Source: Lachnospiraceae bacterium (GTDB lineage: Bacteria > Bacillota > Clostridia > Lachnospirales > Lachnospiraceae). Taken from it: a DNA stretch of 64,000 nt. Location of the stretch: NCBI GenBank assembly GCA_003862155.1, contig QOUV01000012.1, forward strand, positions 1 to 64,000, given 5' to 3'. The notes under the pieces are model-generated. The model searched no databases and had not been told where the DNA came from. It saw only the letters and a program-made list of their open reading frames with translations. Within the stretch, counting starts at the first letter, position 1; each line of letters begins with the position of its first letter. Below, piece after piece: positions 43,020 to 52,012 of this stretch. The translations under genes were made by a program, and so were the position numbers.

Positions 43020-43697
43020 TCAGGTGAGCAGACCGTGCTCCCTGAAACTGTAATACTTAAAATCACCTATGATAATATGGTCTGAAAGTGGGATGTCAAG
43101 AAGCCGTCCCGCTTCTTCTGTCTTCTTAGTGACCTTGATGTCGGCCTCGCTCGGTGTAGGGTCTCCGCTCGGATGGTTGTGAAACAGTATCACCTGAGCT
43201 GCCCTGTGCCGGAGCGCTGAGCAAAAGAGCTCTCTGGTCGAGTACATCGACTGGTCCAGAGTCCCTTTAAAAAGCACTTCCTTCGAGATCACATGCAGCC
43301 TCGTATCGAGGAGCAGCATCACAACATACTCCTGCTTCTCGTACCGAAGCTCCTGCATCACATAGTCGGCAGCCGCTCTCGGGCTTTCGATAGCCGGCGA
43401 TTCAGCTTTCCGCTGTGTAAATGCACGCTTCGCGATCTGTTGCACCGCAAGCAGGATATAGGCCTTAGCTTGTCCTATACCCTCGATCTCCAGGAGGTCT
43501 TCTCTCCTGGCTTCCATCAGCGAATAGAAACCTTCACTCCCCGAAAGTATTTCCTTCGCAAGCTCCAGCGCGTTCTTCTCGCGGGTGCCATTTCTAAGGA
43601 CCAGAGCTAAAAGCTCAGAATCCGTCAGTGACCTGATGCCGTACTTCTCAGCCTTAGTCTGTGGATCGACATCACTTATCCATTGGTTTTTCTTCAT
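43020..43697 (-). CDS. radC: RadC/YsxA-family JAB1-MPN domain protein
   Basis: About 225 residues. A helix-hairpin-helix region (LLEIEGIGQAKAYILLAVQQ) precedes the JAMM metalloprotease-like domain with LFHNHPSGDPTPSEADI (about 165-182). The name is historical and the function is not settled. The ATG at 43697 follows GGAGACGCAG. A longer frame with ATG at 43739, 8 nt after the promoter's -10 box, is an alternative. It heads the mre operon, as in Bacillus. Confidence 0.88.
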   Translation of the reverse strand: MKKNQWISDVDPQTKAEKYGIRSLTDSELLALVLRNGTREKNALELAKEILSGSEGFYSLMEARREDLLEIEGIGQAKAYILLAVQQIAKRAFTQRKAESPAIESPRAAADYVMQELRYEKQEYVVMLLLDTRLHVISKEVLFKGTLDQSMYSTRELFCSALRHRAAQVILFHNHPSGDPTPSEADIKVTKKTEEAGRLLDIPLSDHIIIGDFKYYSFREHGLLT

Positions 43698-43743
43698 CTG
43701 CGTCTCCGTTTCTTTCTCAACGGACACACACGCATACACTAAG

Positions 43744-43772
43744 AGAATACCACATTTAAGACTCTATTTCAA
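43744..43772 (-). promoter_or_regulatory. Promoter of the radC-mreBCD-mrdA-minC-rodA-mgsA-dacA operon
   Basis: Minus-strand -35 TTGAAA (43767-43772), 17-nt spacer, extended -10 TGGTATTCT (hexamer at 43744-43749). All eight downstream genes overlap or lie within 23 bp, so one transcript is likely. Confidence 0.7.
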
Positions 43773-45047
43773 TGAAATTTCACCCGCATTTACAAGGTGC
43801 TGCAAAGCCATAAGAATACCGAATTTGGCGTGCGGATAAGTGAGACCGCCCTGAAAATAGGCGGCATAAGGCTCTCTTAAAGGTCCGTCTGCAGAAAGCT
43901 CGATCGACGCGCCACTGACAAAAGTGCCTGCTGCCATTATGACTTTATCCGAATATCCCGGCATATCCCATGGCTCAGGCTTTACGTAGCTGTCGACCGG
44001 AGATGCCGCCTGAATTCCCTCGCAGAATGCGCAGAGTCCCTCAGGAGTCTTGAGTTCTACAGCCTGAATTATATCGGCTCTCTTCTCATCAGCCTTTGGA
44101 ATGCAGTTGTATCCCAGGCCCTCGAAAATTTTTGTAGCAAAAAGAGCCCCCTTCTCTGCCGCCGCAGTAACTGTCGGCGCCAGGAAAAATCCCTGATAGA
44201 AATCTCTCATCGCGTTAAGCGAAGCTCCGACTTCTCTTCCGAGTCCTGGAGATGTCAGACGGTTTGCGGCATTCTCGATACACTCTTTTTTTCCGACGAT
44301 ATAGCCACCGATCGGCGCAAGACCACCGCCCGGATTTTTTATCAGGCTTCCAGCCATGAAATCGGCACCGGCCTCGAGCGGCTCCTTATCCTCTACGAAC
44401 TCACCGTAGCAGTTGTCGACGAAGACCAGAACATCCGGCTTTATGCTCTTTACAAAGCGGGTCGCCTCACCTATCTCTTCTACCGAGAACGATTTTCTCG
44501 TGGCGTATCCCTTCGAACGCTGGATTTCTACAATCTTTGTCGTATCGTCTATAACGCTCCTTATCGCATCCCAGTCAAAAGAGCTGTCCGGCTTTAAGTC
44601 CGCCTGTCTGTATTTTACTCCGTACTCTGCAAGCGAACCCGGGCACGGATTTAAGCCGATAACGTCGTCAAGTGTATCGTAAGGCTTCCCGGCAATAGAT
44701 ACAAAGGTGTCCCCCGGCCTTAAATTCGAAAAAAGCGCGAGTGAGATTGCATGCGTCCCGCAGGTGATCTGTGGTCTTACCAGGGCATCCTCCCCGCGAA
44801 AAACGTCGGCATAGACCTTCTCTAAAGTATCGCGGCCTACATCTCCATAGCCGTAGCCTGTCGTTCCATTAAGACAGTCGTACGAGACGCGCTCTTTTCT
44901 CATGGCCTCGATTACCTTGATCTGGTTAAGCTCCGCCATCTTGTCGATCGCATCGAACCTGTCTTTAAGCTCTGATTCCGCCCTTTCGCCGAGCTCAAAG
45001 ACCTCTTTGTCAATTCCTGCCTCTTTATAAAAATCACTTAAGTTCAT
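43764..45047 (-). CDS. PLP-dependent aluminium-resistance / methionine gamma-lyase-like protein (YnbB family)
   Basis: A 427-residue fold-type I PLP enzyme. The likely Schiff-base region is DFMAGSLIKNPGGGLAPIGG (about 230-250). FVDNCYGEFVEDKEPLEAGA holds the PLP-binding Asp. Early text YDCLNGTTGYGYGD is family-typical. Members are annotated as aluminium resistance or cystathionine/methionine gamma-lyase-like, but the substrate is generally untested. It overlaps mutS by 14 bp; the linkage to mutSL is seen in other Clostridia. Confidence 0.85.
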   Translation of the reverse strand: MNLSDFYKEAGIDKEVFELGERAESELKDRFDAIDKMAELNQIKVIEAMRKERVSYDCLNGTTGYGYGDVGRDTLEKVYADVFRGEDALVRPQITCGTHAISLALFSNLRPGDTFVSIAGKPYDTLDDVIGLNPCPGSLAEYGVKYRQADLKPDSSFDWDAIRSVIDDTTKIVEIQRSKGYATRKSFSVEEIGEATRFVKSIKPDVLVFVDNCYGEFVEDKEPLEAGADFMAGSLIKNPGGGLAPIGGYIVGKKECIENAANRLTSPGLGREVGASLNAMRDFYQGFFLAPTVTAAAEKGALFATKIFEGLGYNCIPKADEKRADIIQAVELKTPEGLCAFCEGIQAASPVDSYVKPEPWDMPGYSDKVIMAAGTFVSGASIELSADGPLREPYAAYFQGGLTYPHAKFGILMALQHLVNAGEISLK

Positions 45048-47685
45048 CTGCTTTTTCCTTTAGTTTCACAAGTTCATTCATGGCATCAACAGGTGTCATG
45101 TTGTTTACATCAATCTTCTGCAGTCTGCCTATAAGCTCATCCTTCGCTTCAGCGTCCCTGTCCACTGTCCCAGCTTCCGGCTCAGAAAAAATATCCGAAA
45201 ACGAGATCTGTCCCTCGATACCGTCATCCACTTTTCTTGCGCTTCTGGACTTGTTTTCAAGGTCTTCGCGTTCGAGCTTCTGCGATATTTTTCTCGCGCG
45301 GCGAAGCACCGGGGCCGGAACTCCGGCGAGTTTTGCGACCTCGATTCCGTAACTTCTGTCCGCCTCTCCCGGAACTATTTTTCTTAAGAACGTTACATCC
45401 TTGCCCTCTTCCTTTACCGCGACACAGAGGTTGTGGATGCCCGGGAGCCTCCCCTCGAGCGAAGTCAGCTCATGGTAATGCGTAGCAAAGAGAGTCTTCG
45501 CGCCGATTTTTTTCTTGTCGTTTACATACTCGACGACAGCCTGCGCGATAGAGAGGCCATCGAAAGTGCTCGTTCCGCGGCCTATCTCATCCAGGATCAC
45601 AAGGCTCTTTTCCGTCGCGTTCTTTAAAATATTCGCGACCTCGTTCATCTCGACCATAAATGTCGACTGTCCGCTCGCTAAGTCATCGCTTGCGCCGACA
45701 CGGGTAAAAATCCTGTCGACAATTCCGATGTCCGCACTGTCTGCCGGCACGAAAAATCCGCACTGCGCCATTAAGACGATAAGCGCTGTCTGCCTCATAT
45801 ATGTGGACTTTCCAGCCATATTAGGTCCGGTGATTATCGCGGTCGTAAAATCATCGTCGTCTAAGTAGGTGTCGTTTGCGATAAAAGAGCCGTCCGGGAT
45901 CATCTTCTCAACTACCGGGTGGCGGCCTCCCTTTATATCTATGACTCCGCGTTGGTTAATAGAAGGCCTTACATAGTGGTTCTTCTGTGAAACATCAGAA
46001 ACTCCGGCCAGAACATCGAGAACGCTTACCGCCTCAGCTGTCCGCTGTATACGGACAGCCGCGTCGTTAAGTTTTTCCAGGATCTGGTCAAAGATCTCCT
46101 TTTCCAGAGTCACAAGCTTATCCTGTGCGCCGAGGATAGTGTTTTCAAGCTCTTTAAGCTCCGGTGTGTAGAACCTTTCGCCATTTACAAGAGTCTGTTT
46201 TCTGATATAGTCGTCCGGGACCTTGTCCTTAAAGGAGTTGCTTACCTCGATAAAATATCCGAAGACCTTATTGTACTTGATCTTAAGCTTTGAAATTCCA
46301 GTCCTCTGCCTCTCCTTCGCCTCGAGGTTCGAAAGCCACTGCTTGCCGTCTGTCTTGGCCTTTCTAAGCCGATCTGCCTCTTCGTTGAAGCCCTCTTTTA
46401 AAATTCCGGCATCGTGGACAGTCGCAGGCGCATCCTCATCGATCGACGCCTCAAGAAGCTCTCTTAAGTCATCCATCGGGTCGATCTCGTCACTCAGCTC
46501 CTTTAAAAGCTTTGAATTAAAACCTGCGAGGAGATTTTTTACAGGGCCGAGCGGAGTTATGGAATCCTTAAAAGCCAGAAGGTCTCTCGGGTTCGCACTC
46601 CTGTAGGAAAATTTTGTGAGAAGCCGCAGAAGGTCATAGACACCGGATAAGTACTCTCTTATCTCTTCCCTGTCGACCATCGACTGGTTAAGCTCTTCAA
46701 TCGCATCGAGCCTTTTTTCGATCTCGTCCTTATCCAGAAGAGGATGCTCGATCATATTTTTAAGCTTCCTCTGCCCCATCGCTGTCCTGGTGTGGTCTAA
46801 GACCCAGAAAAGCGAGCCCCGCTTCTCCTTCTCCCGCATCGTCTCGGTAAGCTCAAGGTTTCTGTATGTCGCGTTGTCGATGACAAGATATTTTCCTATG
46901 GAATACGGATGGATCTCATTCATATGCGAGAGGTCATTCATCTGCGTATCGAGAAGGTACGAAGTCAGCGCGCCGCTCGCTATCATCTCTTCCGGATGGC
47001 CGGACAGCCCGAGCGCCTCTGTGGAATAGACTTTGAAATGGCGCTTCAGGACATTTTCTGCATTATCAGGTAGAAAATATGACCTGTCAGCCTCAGAACA
47101 GAGCTTTTTCTTCTCAGTCTGCTCATCGAGGAAATCCTGATAGAGGCTTGAAAAGGCGCTGTTGTATATGAACTCGGACGGGTCGTACTTTAAGACCTCG
47201 TCCGAAACTTTCGTGATATCGTCCGCTTCCGTCGTGTAAAAATCACCGGTCGAGACATCCGCAAATGCAATGCCTATAGTCCGCTTGTCTTTACAGTAAA
47301 GGCTTGCAATATAGTTGTTGTCGCCGTCATTTTCCCCGCCGCTAAGGTCTGTCCCCGGTGTAACTATTCTTATTACTCCGCGTTTTACAAGGCCCTTGGC
47401 GAGCTTCGGGTCCTCTAGCTGCTCGCAGATCGCGACCTTGTGACCATTTTTTACAAGACGGGAGAGGTAGGTGTCCACAGCATGAAATGGGACGCCGCAC
47501 ATCGGCGCCCTCTCTTTTAAGCCGCAGTTCTTTCCTGTCAGTGTCAGGTCGAGTTCCTTTGAAACGAGCTTCGCATCGTCGAAAAACATTTCGTAAAAAT
47601 CGCCCAGTCTGTAAAAAAGTATGCAGTCCTTGTATTGTTCTTTTGTTTTCAGGTACTCCTGCATCATAGGAGATATTTCTGACAT
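45034..47685 (-). CDS. mutS: DNA mismatch repair protein MutS
   Basis: An 883-residue mismatch sensor. Domain I starts with MMQEYLKTKEQYKDCILFYR with the mismatch wedge GDFYEMF (about 27-33). The ATPase has Walker A TGPNMAGKSTYMRQ (about 620-633), Walker B VILDEIGRGTST and the HTH region at the end. It works with MutL, whose stop overlaps this start (TAATG). Confidence 0.97.
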   Translation of the reverse strand: MSEISPMMQEYLKTKEQYKDCILFYRLGDFYEMFFDDAKLVSKELDLTLTGKNCGLKERAPMCGVPFHAVDTYLSRLVKNGHKVAICEQLEDPKLAKGLVKRGVIRIVTPGTDLSGGENDGDNNYIASLYCKDKRTIGIAFADVSTGDFYTTEADDITKVSDEVLKYDPSEFIYNSAFSSLYQDFLDEQTEKKKLCSEADRSYFLPDNAENVLKRHFKVYSTEALGLSGHPEEMIASGALTSYLLDTQMNDLSHMNEIHPYSIGKYLVIDNATYRNLELTETMREKEKRGSLFWVLDHTRTAMGQRKLKNMIEHPLLDKDEIEKRLDAIEELNQSMVDREEIREYLSGVYDLLRLLTKFSYRSANPRDLLAFKDSITPLGPVKNLLAGFNSKLLKELSDEIDPMDDLRELLEASIDEDAPATVHDAGILKEGFNEEADRLRKAKTDGKQWLSNLEAKERQRTGISKLKIKYNKVFGYFIEVSNSFKDKVPDDYIRKQTLVNGERFYTPELKELENTILGAQDKLVTLEKEIFDQILEKLNDAAVRIQRTAEAVSVLDVLAGVSDVSQKNHYVRPSINQRGVIDIKGGRHPVVEKMIPDGSFIANDTYLDDDDFTTAIITGPNMAGKSTYMRQTALIVLMAQCGFFVPADSADIGIVDRIFTRVGASDDLASGQSTFMVEMNEVANILKNATEKSLVILDEIGRGTSTFDGLSIAQAVVEYVNDKKKIGAKTLFATHYHELTSLEGRLPGIHNLCVAVKEEGKDVTFLRKIVPGEADRSYGIEVAKLAGVPAPVLRRARKISQKLEREDLENKSRSARKVDDGIEGQISFSDIFSEPEAGTVDRDAEAKDELIGRLQKIDVNNMTPVDAMNELVKLKEKADELK

Positions 47686-49541
47686 TAGTTCACTATCCTC
47701 TTAAATCTGCGGTCAAGCTCAGCCTTTGTGATGCGCACGACCGTCGGGCGGCCATGCGGGCAGTGATATGGCTCATCCGCCTGCATCATTTCCATGAAAA
47801 GATTGTCCATCTCTGTCGGAGAGATCGGCTGTCCGCCTTTTACAGCGGCTTTGCAGGACATCGTGGCAATTTTTTCACGGACTATTTCAGGGACTTTCTC
47901 GTTTCCCCAGTCGTCTATACCCTTAAGCACATTTGTAAAAAGCTCCTCCGGGTCAATTTCTAAAAGATTTCCGGGAACGGCTTCAAGCGCGACCTCAGTC
48001 TCTCCGAAGTCCGAAATTCGAAATCCAAGGTCACAAAACGCATCTAAATGGTCGAAGACCGTCTGCTTTTCCTGCCGCGTCAGCGTAATTATGATTGATG
48101 GCGAGACCATCTCTGAGGTCATCTCACGCTCTTTCAGCTGCCGCATAAGCCTCTCGTAATTTACCTTCTCATGCGCGGCGTGCTGGTCCACCAGAAAAAG
48201 TGCGTCGTTGTACTCAAAAATCCAGTAGGTGTCAAACGCAAGCCCTATAAGTCTGTGGTTTATCGCAGACTCCTTCGAAATAAATGAGGTCTGCTCGTAT
48301 TTCGGCATGCTTGTCTTCTGTGTCTGCTCGTATTTCGGCATGCTTGTCTTCTGGTCCGCAATAAACCTGTCGACTTCGGATCTCTCGTATTTTTTCTCAT
48401 ATGGTGAGTCGTCTGCGATCTGCTGGACTATCGCGTCTTTTATTGCGTTAAGTCTCTTTTTTTCAAAAGGCTCAGGAGCCTTTGCCGCGTAATTTGCTGT
48501 GTCAGATTGTTTCAAAGCTTCAGCAGAAAGGTCTTCTGTATCCCTGTCCGTATCGCCTCCGGTGTAGGCTCTGTGCACAGTCTCTGACACAAGTTTATAG
48601 ACAAGAGGCTCATCTAGAAATCTCACTTCCTGCTTCGTCGGATGCACATTTACATCGACAAGCGGCCGATCAAAGTCAAGAAAAATTATCGCAAACGGGT
48701 ACTGGTGCTTCATTACGAAGCCTTCGCCACCGGCCTCGAGCGCCTTCGAAAGGAGGCTGCTCTTTACGAGACGCCTGTTTACAAAAAATATCTCCATCGT
48801 GCGGTTGCCGCGGTTCAGCTCGCTTTTTCCAAGAAATCCCGAGATGTGGACTCCCTCAATCGCACTGTCAATTTCGATCAGATGGTTGGCTATCGACCTG
48901 CCGTAGACACAGTAGACCGCGTCGAGAAGTTTTCCGTCACCAACAGTCACAAACTTTTCCTGCTTGTTCATGCGGAACTTGAACGCGATATCCGGATGCG
49001 AAATCGCTAGTTTTTCTAAGAGGTCTCTGATATAGTTGCCCTCAGTCGCAGGACTCTTTAAAAATTTTCTCCTGGCCGGAGTGTTGTAGAAAAGCGCCCT
49101 GACAATAAATGTCGTGCCGTCAGGCGTCGCCTTCGACTCCCTGTCGATCTCTTTTCCGCCCTCGATAATATAGTGGCAGCCGACGAACTCGTCTTCTGTC
49201 TTCGTAAAGACTTCGACCTTTGAAACTGCCGCAATCGACGACAATGCCTCGCCTCTGAACCCGAGCGAGCCGATATTTTCAAGTTCGTCCGCAGTCCTTA
49301 GCTTACTCGTCGCATGGCGCAGAAAAGCCGTCTCGATCTGGTCTTCCGGAATTCCCGAACCATTGTCGGTAACTCTGATCAGGTCGATCCCGCCGCCCTC
49401 GATCTCGACCGAAATCGCCGTCGCTCCGGCGTCAATTGCGTTCTCTGTCAGCTCTTTTATAACGGACGCCGGCCGCTCAACGACCTCGCCCGCCGCAATT
49501 TTATCAATGACACTCTGGTCTAATTCTTTTATCTCTCTCAT
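47685..49541 (-). CDS. mutL: DNA mismatch repair endonuclease MutL
   Basis: A 618-residue GHKL ATPase: ELTENAIDAGA (motif I), VTDNGSGIPEDQI (motif II), LGFRGEALSSI (motif III). The C-terminal domain has DQHAAHEKVNYE, the metal-binding endonuclease motif of MutL in bacteria without MutH, so it should nick the strand itself. The linker (about 370-425) has an 11-residue tandem duplication KTSMPKYEQTQ. A perfect -10 box lies only 8 nt before the ATG. Confidence 0.96.
   Translation of the reverse strand: MREIKELDQSVIDKIAAGEVVERPASVIKELTENAIDAGATAISVEIEGGGIDLIRVTDNGSGIPEDQIETAFLRHATSKLRTADELENIGSLGFRGEALSSIAAVSKVEVFTKTEDEFVGCHYIIEGGKEIDRESKATPDGTTFIVRALFYNTPARRKFLKSPATEGNYIRDLLEKLAISHPDIAFKFRMNKQEKFVTVGDGKLLDAVYCVYGRSIANHLIEIDSAIEGVHISGFLGKSELNRGNRTMEIFFVNRRLVKSSLLSKALEAGGEGFVMKHQYPFAIIFLDFDRPLVDVNVHPTKQEVRFLDEPLVYKLVSETVHRAYTGGDTDRDTEDLSAEALKQSDTANYAAKAPEPFEKKRLNAIKDAIVQQIADDSPYEKKYERSEVDRFIADQKTSMPKYEQTQKTSMPKYEQTSFISKESAINHRLIGLAFDTYWIFEYNDALFLVDQHAAHEKVNYERLMRQLKEREMTSEMVSPSIIITLTRQEKQTVFDHLDAFCDLGFRISDFGETEVALEAVPGNLLEIDPEELFTNVLKGIDDWGNEKVPEIVREKIATMSCKAAVKGGQPISPTEMDNLFMEMMQADEPYHCPHGRPTVVRITKAELDRRFKRIVN
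48289..48353. repeat. 33-bp in-frame tandem duplication in the mutL linker
   Basis: Two identical 32-nt stretches (48289-48320 and 48322-48353) at a period of 33 bp. They encode two copies of KTSMPKYEQ in the disordered linker. No frameshift results. Confidence 0.95.
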
Positions 49542-49549
49542 ACCTGCTA

Positions 49550-49555
49550 ATTATA
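49550..49555 (-). promoter_or_regulatory. -10 element directly ahead of mutL
   Basis: Perfect TATAAT on the minus strand with TAGCAGGT between it and the ATG; no convincing -35. If used, the mRNA begins at or within a base or two of the start codon. Confidence 0.45.
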
Positions 49556-49582
49556 ACCTATTTGTCCAGGTTGCTGTCCTTT

Positions 49583-51205
49583 TTATTCCTGGCTGAAAGA
49601 ACCGGTCACGGCTTCTGCCACCTTGATCCCGTCAATTGCAGCAGATGTGATTCCACCTGCATAGCCTGCTCCCTCACCACACGGGAAGAGTCCGCGCAGG
49701 CTGGACTGGAAGCTCTCGTCTCTCGGTATCCTGACAGGACTCGAAGTCCGGCTCTCAACTCCGCTAAGGATCGCGTCGTATCTGGCGAAACCGTGGATCC
49801 TCCTGTCAAAAAAGTCCATTCCGTTAATAAATGCCTGCTCGATCTCAGGCGAATAGATGCCTCTTAAGTTAGCAAAGGCGTGTGCCCCCTTCGTCAGCGA
49901 CTCGAAATCGCCATACGAAGTACTTACCTTATTTTCTTTAAAATTCCCGTAAAGCTGCTGCGGAATTTTTCCCCGGCAGAGGTCGTATGCCTTTTTTTCA
50001 ATGGAGCGCTGGTAAGCGATGGCCCCAAGCGGATCGTTCATGTCGTACTCTCCCGCGCCGACAGCCACAACAATCGCTGAGTTCGCATTGGCTGAATCCC
50101 GCCTGTAGTTGCTCATTCCATTAACCGCGAGCCTGCCTTCCTCCGAGGAGGCATTTACGACGAAGCCACCCGGACACATGCAGAATGAATAGACACCTCT
50201 ATCGCCCTTTGAGAATGCAAGTTTGTATGGAGCCGCAGGCAGAAGTTCCGCTGCCTTGCTTCCATACTGCGATTCATCTATAAATTTTTGCGGGTGTTCG
50301 ATTCGAAATCCCATCGCAAACTGCTTTGCAGTCATCGGAATGTGCTCTTCGTAGAGACTCTTGAAAGTGTCACGGGCAGAATGACCGATGGCGAGGATCA
50401 CTGAATCTGTCGGAATGATATCTTCATGCAGATTCTGCCCGGAAGAATTCTCAGAAACAGTTTTTACACCGGAGACCCGTCCGTCCTGCACTATAAGCCC
50501 TGTCATTTTGGTTTCAAATCTGACTTCTCCGCCCTTTTCTATGATGGCTTTCCTGATATTCGAGACAACATCGATAAGCTTATCTGTCCCGATATGCGGC
50601 TTTGCCTCGTAGAGAATCTCAGGCGGCGCACCGTACTTTACGAAAGTCTCGAGGATAAAATGGTTCCGGCCATTTTTATCGTGGACTCCGGTATTAAGCT
50701 TCCCATCCGAAAAAGTGCCTGCACCGCCCTCACCGAACTGCACATTGCTCTCGGGATCAAGGACTCCGGTCTCAAAAAACTTTTCGACGTCGGCTCTTCT
50801 CTCGGAAGCTTGTTTTCCTCTCTCCAATATAACTGGGCAGAGTCCAGCCTCCGAAAGGATCAGTCCCGCAAAAAGTCCCGCCGGGCCAAGTCCCACGATC
50901 ACAGGTCTCCTGCGTCCACCGAGCGAAAGACCTCTCTTTACATTGTATGTTTTCTTCTGGTACTCTGCGATATTTTTTATGCGGTGATTTTTAAGAATCT
51001 TCGACTCGTCACCTTTTATCCGGACAGCAATCTGGTACAGCAAAAAGACATCCGGCTTCTTCCTCGCATCGATGGATTTTTTCAGGATGCAAAGGTCCGT
51101 GATGTCCTTCTTTGAAATATGAAGCCTCTTCGCAGCCTCGCGAAGAAGCGCCTCCCGGCTGTCCTGCTCCGGACTAATTTTAATCTGGTCAATTTGAATG
51201 CTCAT
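49583..51205 (-). CDS. FAD-dependent oxidoreductase of the COG2509 family
   Basis: A 540-residue uncharacterised flavoprotein. An N-terminal ferredoxin-like region (about 1-80) precedes the Rossmann motif PVIVGLGPAGLFAGLILSEAG (around 103). NVQFGEGGAGTFSDGKLNTG and the end GLFPCGEGAGYAGGITSAA are family signatures. No reaction is established. It has an extended -10 box 7 nt before the ATG and no ribosome site. mutL and mutS follow. Confidence 0.85.
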   Translation of the reverse strand: MSIQIDQIKISPEQDSREALLREAAKRLHISKKDITDLCILKKSIDARKKPDVFLLYQIAVRIKGDESKILKNHRIKNIAEYQKKTYNVKRGLSLGGRRRPVIVGLGPAGLFAGLILSEAGLCPVILERGKQASERRADVEKFFETGVLDPESNVQFGEGGAGTFSDGKLNTGVHDKNGRNHFILETFVKYGAPPEILYEAKPHIGTDKLIDVVSNIRKAIIEKGGEVRFETKMTGLIVQDGRVSGVKTVSENSSGQNLHEDIIPTDSVILAIGHSARDTFKSLYEEHIPMTAKQFAMGFRIEHPQKFIDESQYGSKAAELLPAAPYKLAFSKGDRGVYSFCMCPGGFVVNASSEEGRLAVNGMSNYRRDSANANSAIVVAVGAGEYDMNDPLGAIAYQRSIEKKAYDLCRGKIPQQLYGNFKENKVSTSYGDFESLTKGAHAFANLRGIYSPEIEQAFINGMDFFDRRIHGFARYDAILSGVESRTSSPVRIPRDESFQSSLRGLFPCGEGAGYAGGITSAAIDGIKVAEAVTGSFSQE

Positions 51206-51212
51206 GAGTGAA

Positions 51213-51221
51213 ATTATAGCA
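51213..51221 (-). promoter_or_regulatory. Extended -10 promoter seven bases from the start codon
   Basis: Minus-strand TGCTATAAT with TAGACT 17 nt upstream as a partial -35. Only TTCACTC lies between the -10 and the ATG at 51205, predicting a leaderless transcript. Confidence 0.65.
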
Positions 51222-51305
51222 CGGCTTGTAAAATTAGTCTAGAAAGATCATTTTTGCAGCCATTTCAATATAGAAAAAAACAGTATTAAAAAAGCTGAAT
51301 AAGCC

Positions 51306-51917
51306 TCAGTCTTTGCCGTGCAGAATTGGCGACAGTCTCTTGTAGATTAAGAACGTGATCAGCACATCGATCATGCCTTTAACGAAGGTAAACGGCATAT
51401 TGAAGCATACGATCGACTGCTCGACAGATTTCATCGAAGGGATGATGGCCTGATAAGCCTTTAAGATGGCGGCCTTATCCATGAATTTGTAGTAGACAGG
51501 GTAGACAATGAAAATATTCGAAGGAATGCTTACTGCAGCCATGCCGATCGAGCCGGCGAAAGAGGCGATGACGGCCCTTTTTTTCGTCTTTTTAAGGTTG
51601 TAAATGATGCCGGCGATCGCAACAAAAACGGCACCGAGAATGAAATTTGAAAGCTCTCCGATTCCGCCGGAGGATGACACTGCAAGGTGCAGCAGGTTTT
51701 TGATAAGTTCGATCAAAATGCCATAGACAGGTCCGATTGAGAAGGAACCGAGCAGAGCCGGCAGATCTGAGAAATCGAATTTTATGAAGCCTGGCATGAT
51801 AAAAGGCACCGGAAGCTCTATAAGCTGCAGTACGAAAGCGAGGCCGGAAAGGACACCGGTGACGGCGATGTTACGGACATGGCGCTTTGTGCTGTTATGG
51901 GTGGTTGTATTTGACAT
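51306..51917 (-). CDS. ribU: RibU-like ECF transporter substrate-binding component
   Basis: A 203-residue membrane protein with about five to six segments. FIKFDFSDLPALLGSFSIGP then VYGILIELIKNLLHL matches RibU, the riboflavin-binding S component that uses a shared energy-coupling module encoded elsewhere. RibU genes in Firmicutes are usually under an FMN riboswitch; none is seen here. A long palindrome stands about 26 nt ahead of the start instead. The substrate assignment is by family only. Confidence 0.8.
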   Translation of the reverse strand: MSNTTTHNSTKRHVRNIAVTGVLSGLAFVLQLIELPVPFIMPGFIKFDFSDLPALLGSFSIGPVYGILIELIKNLLHLAVSSSGGIGELSNFILGAVFVAIAGIIYNLKKTKKRAVIASFAGSIGMAAVSIPSNIFIVYPVYYKFMDKAAILKAYQAIIPSMKSVEQSIVCFNMPFTFVKGMIDVLITFLIYKRLSPILHGKD

Positions 51918-51942
51918 AAAATCTCCAAAAAAAGTGAATATT

Positions 51943-51978
51943 ATGATCTGGTGGTCAAAAGATTGACCACCAAATCAT
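51943..51978. promoter_or_regulatory. Palindrome copy 1 (operator candidate) ahead of ribU
   Basis: 15-nt arms ATGATCTGGTGGTCA and TGACCACCAAATCAT with a 6-nt spacer and one mismatch. The core GGTGGTCA-N6-TGACCACC is identical to the copy at 53351. No T run follows on either strand, so a protein-binding operator is likelier than a terminator. Confidence 0.7.
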
Positions 51979-52012
51979 GATATAGTTTTCTGCGAAAAAT
52001 TCAGCGCAGATT

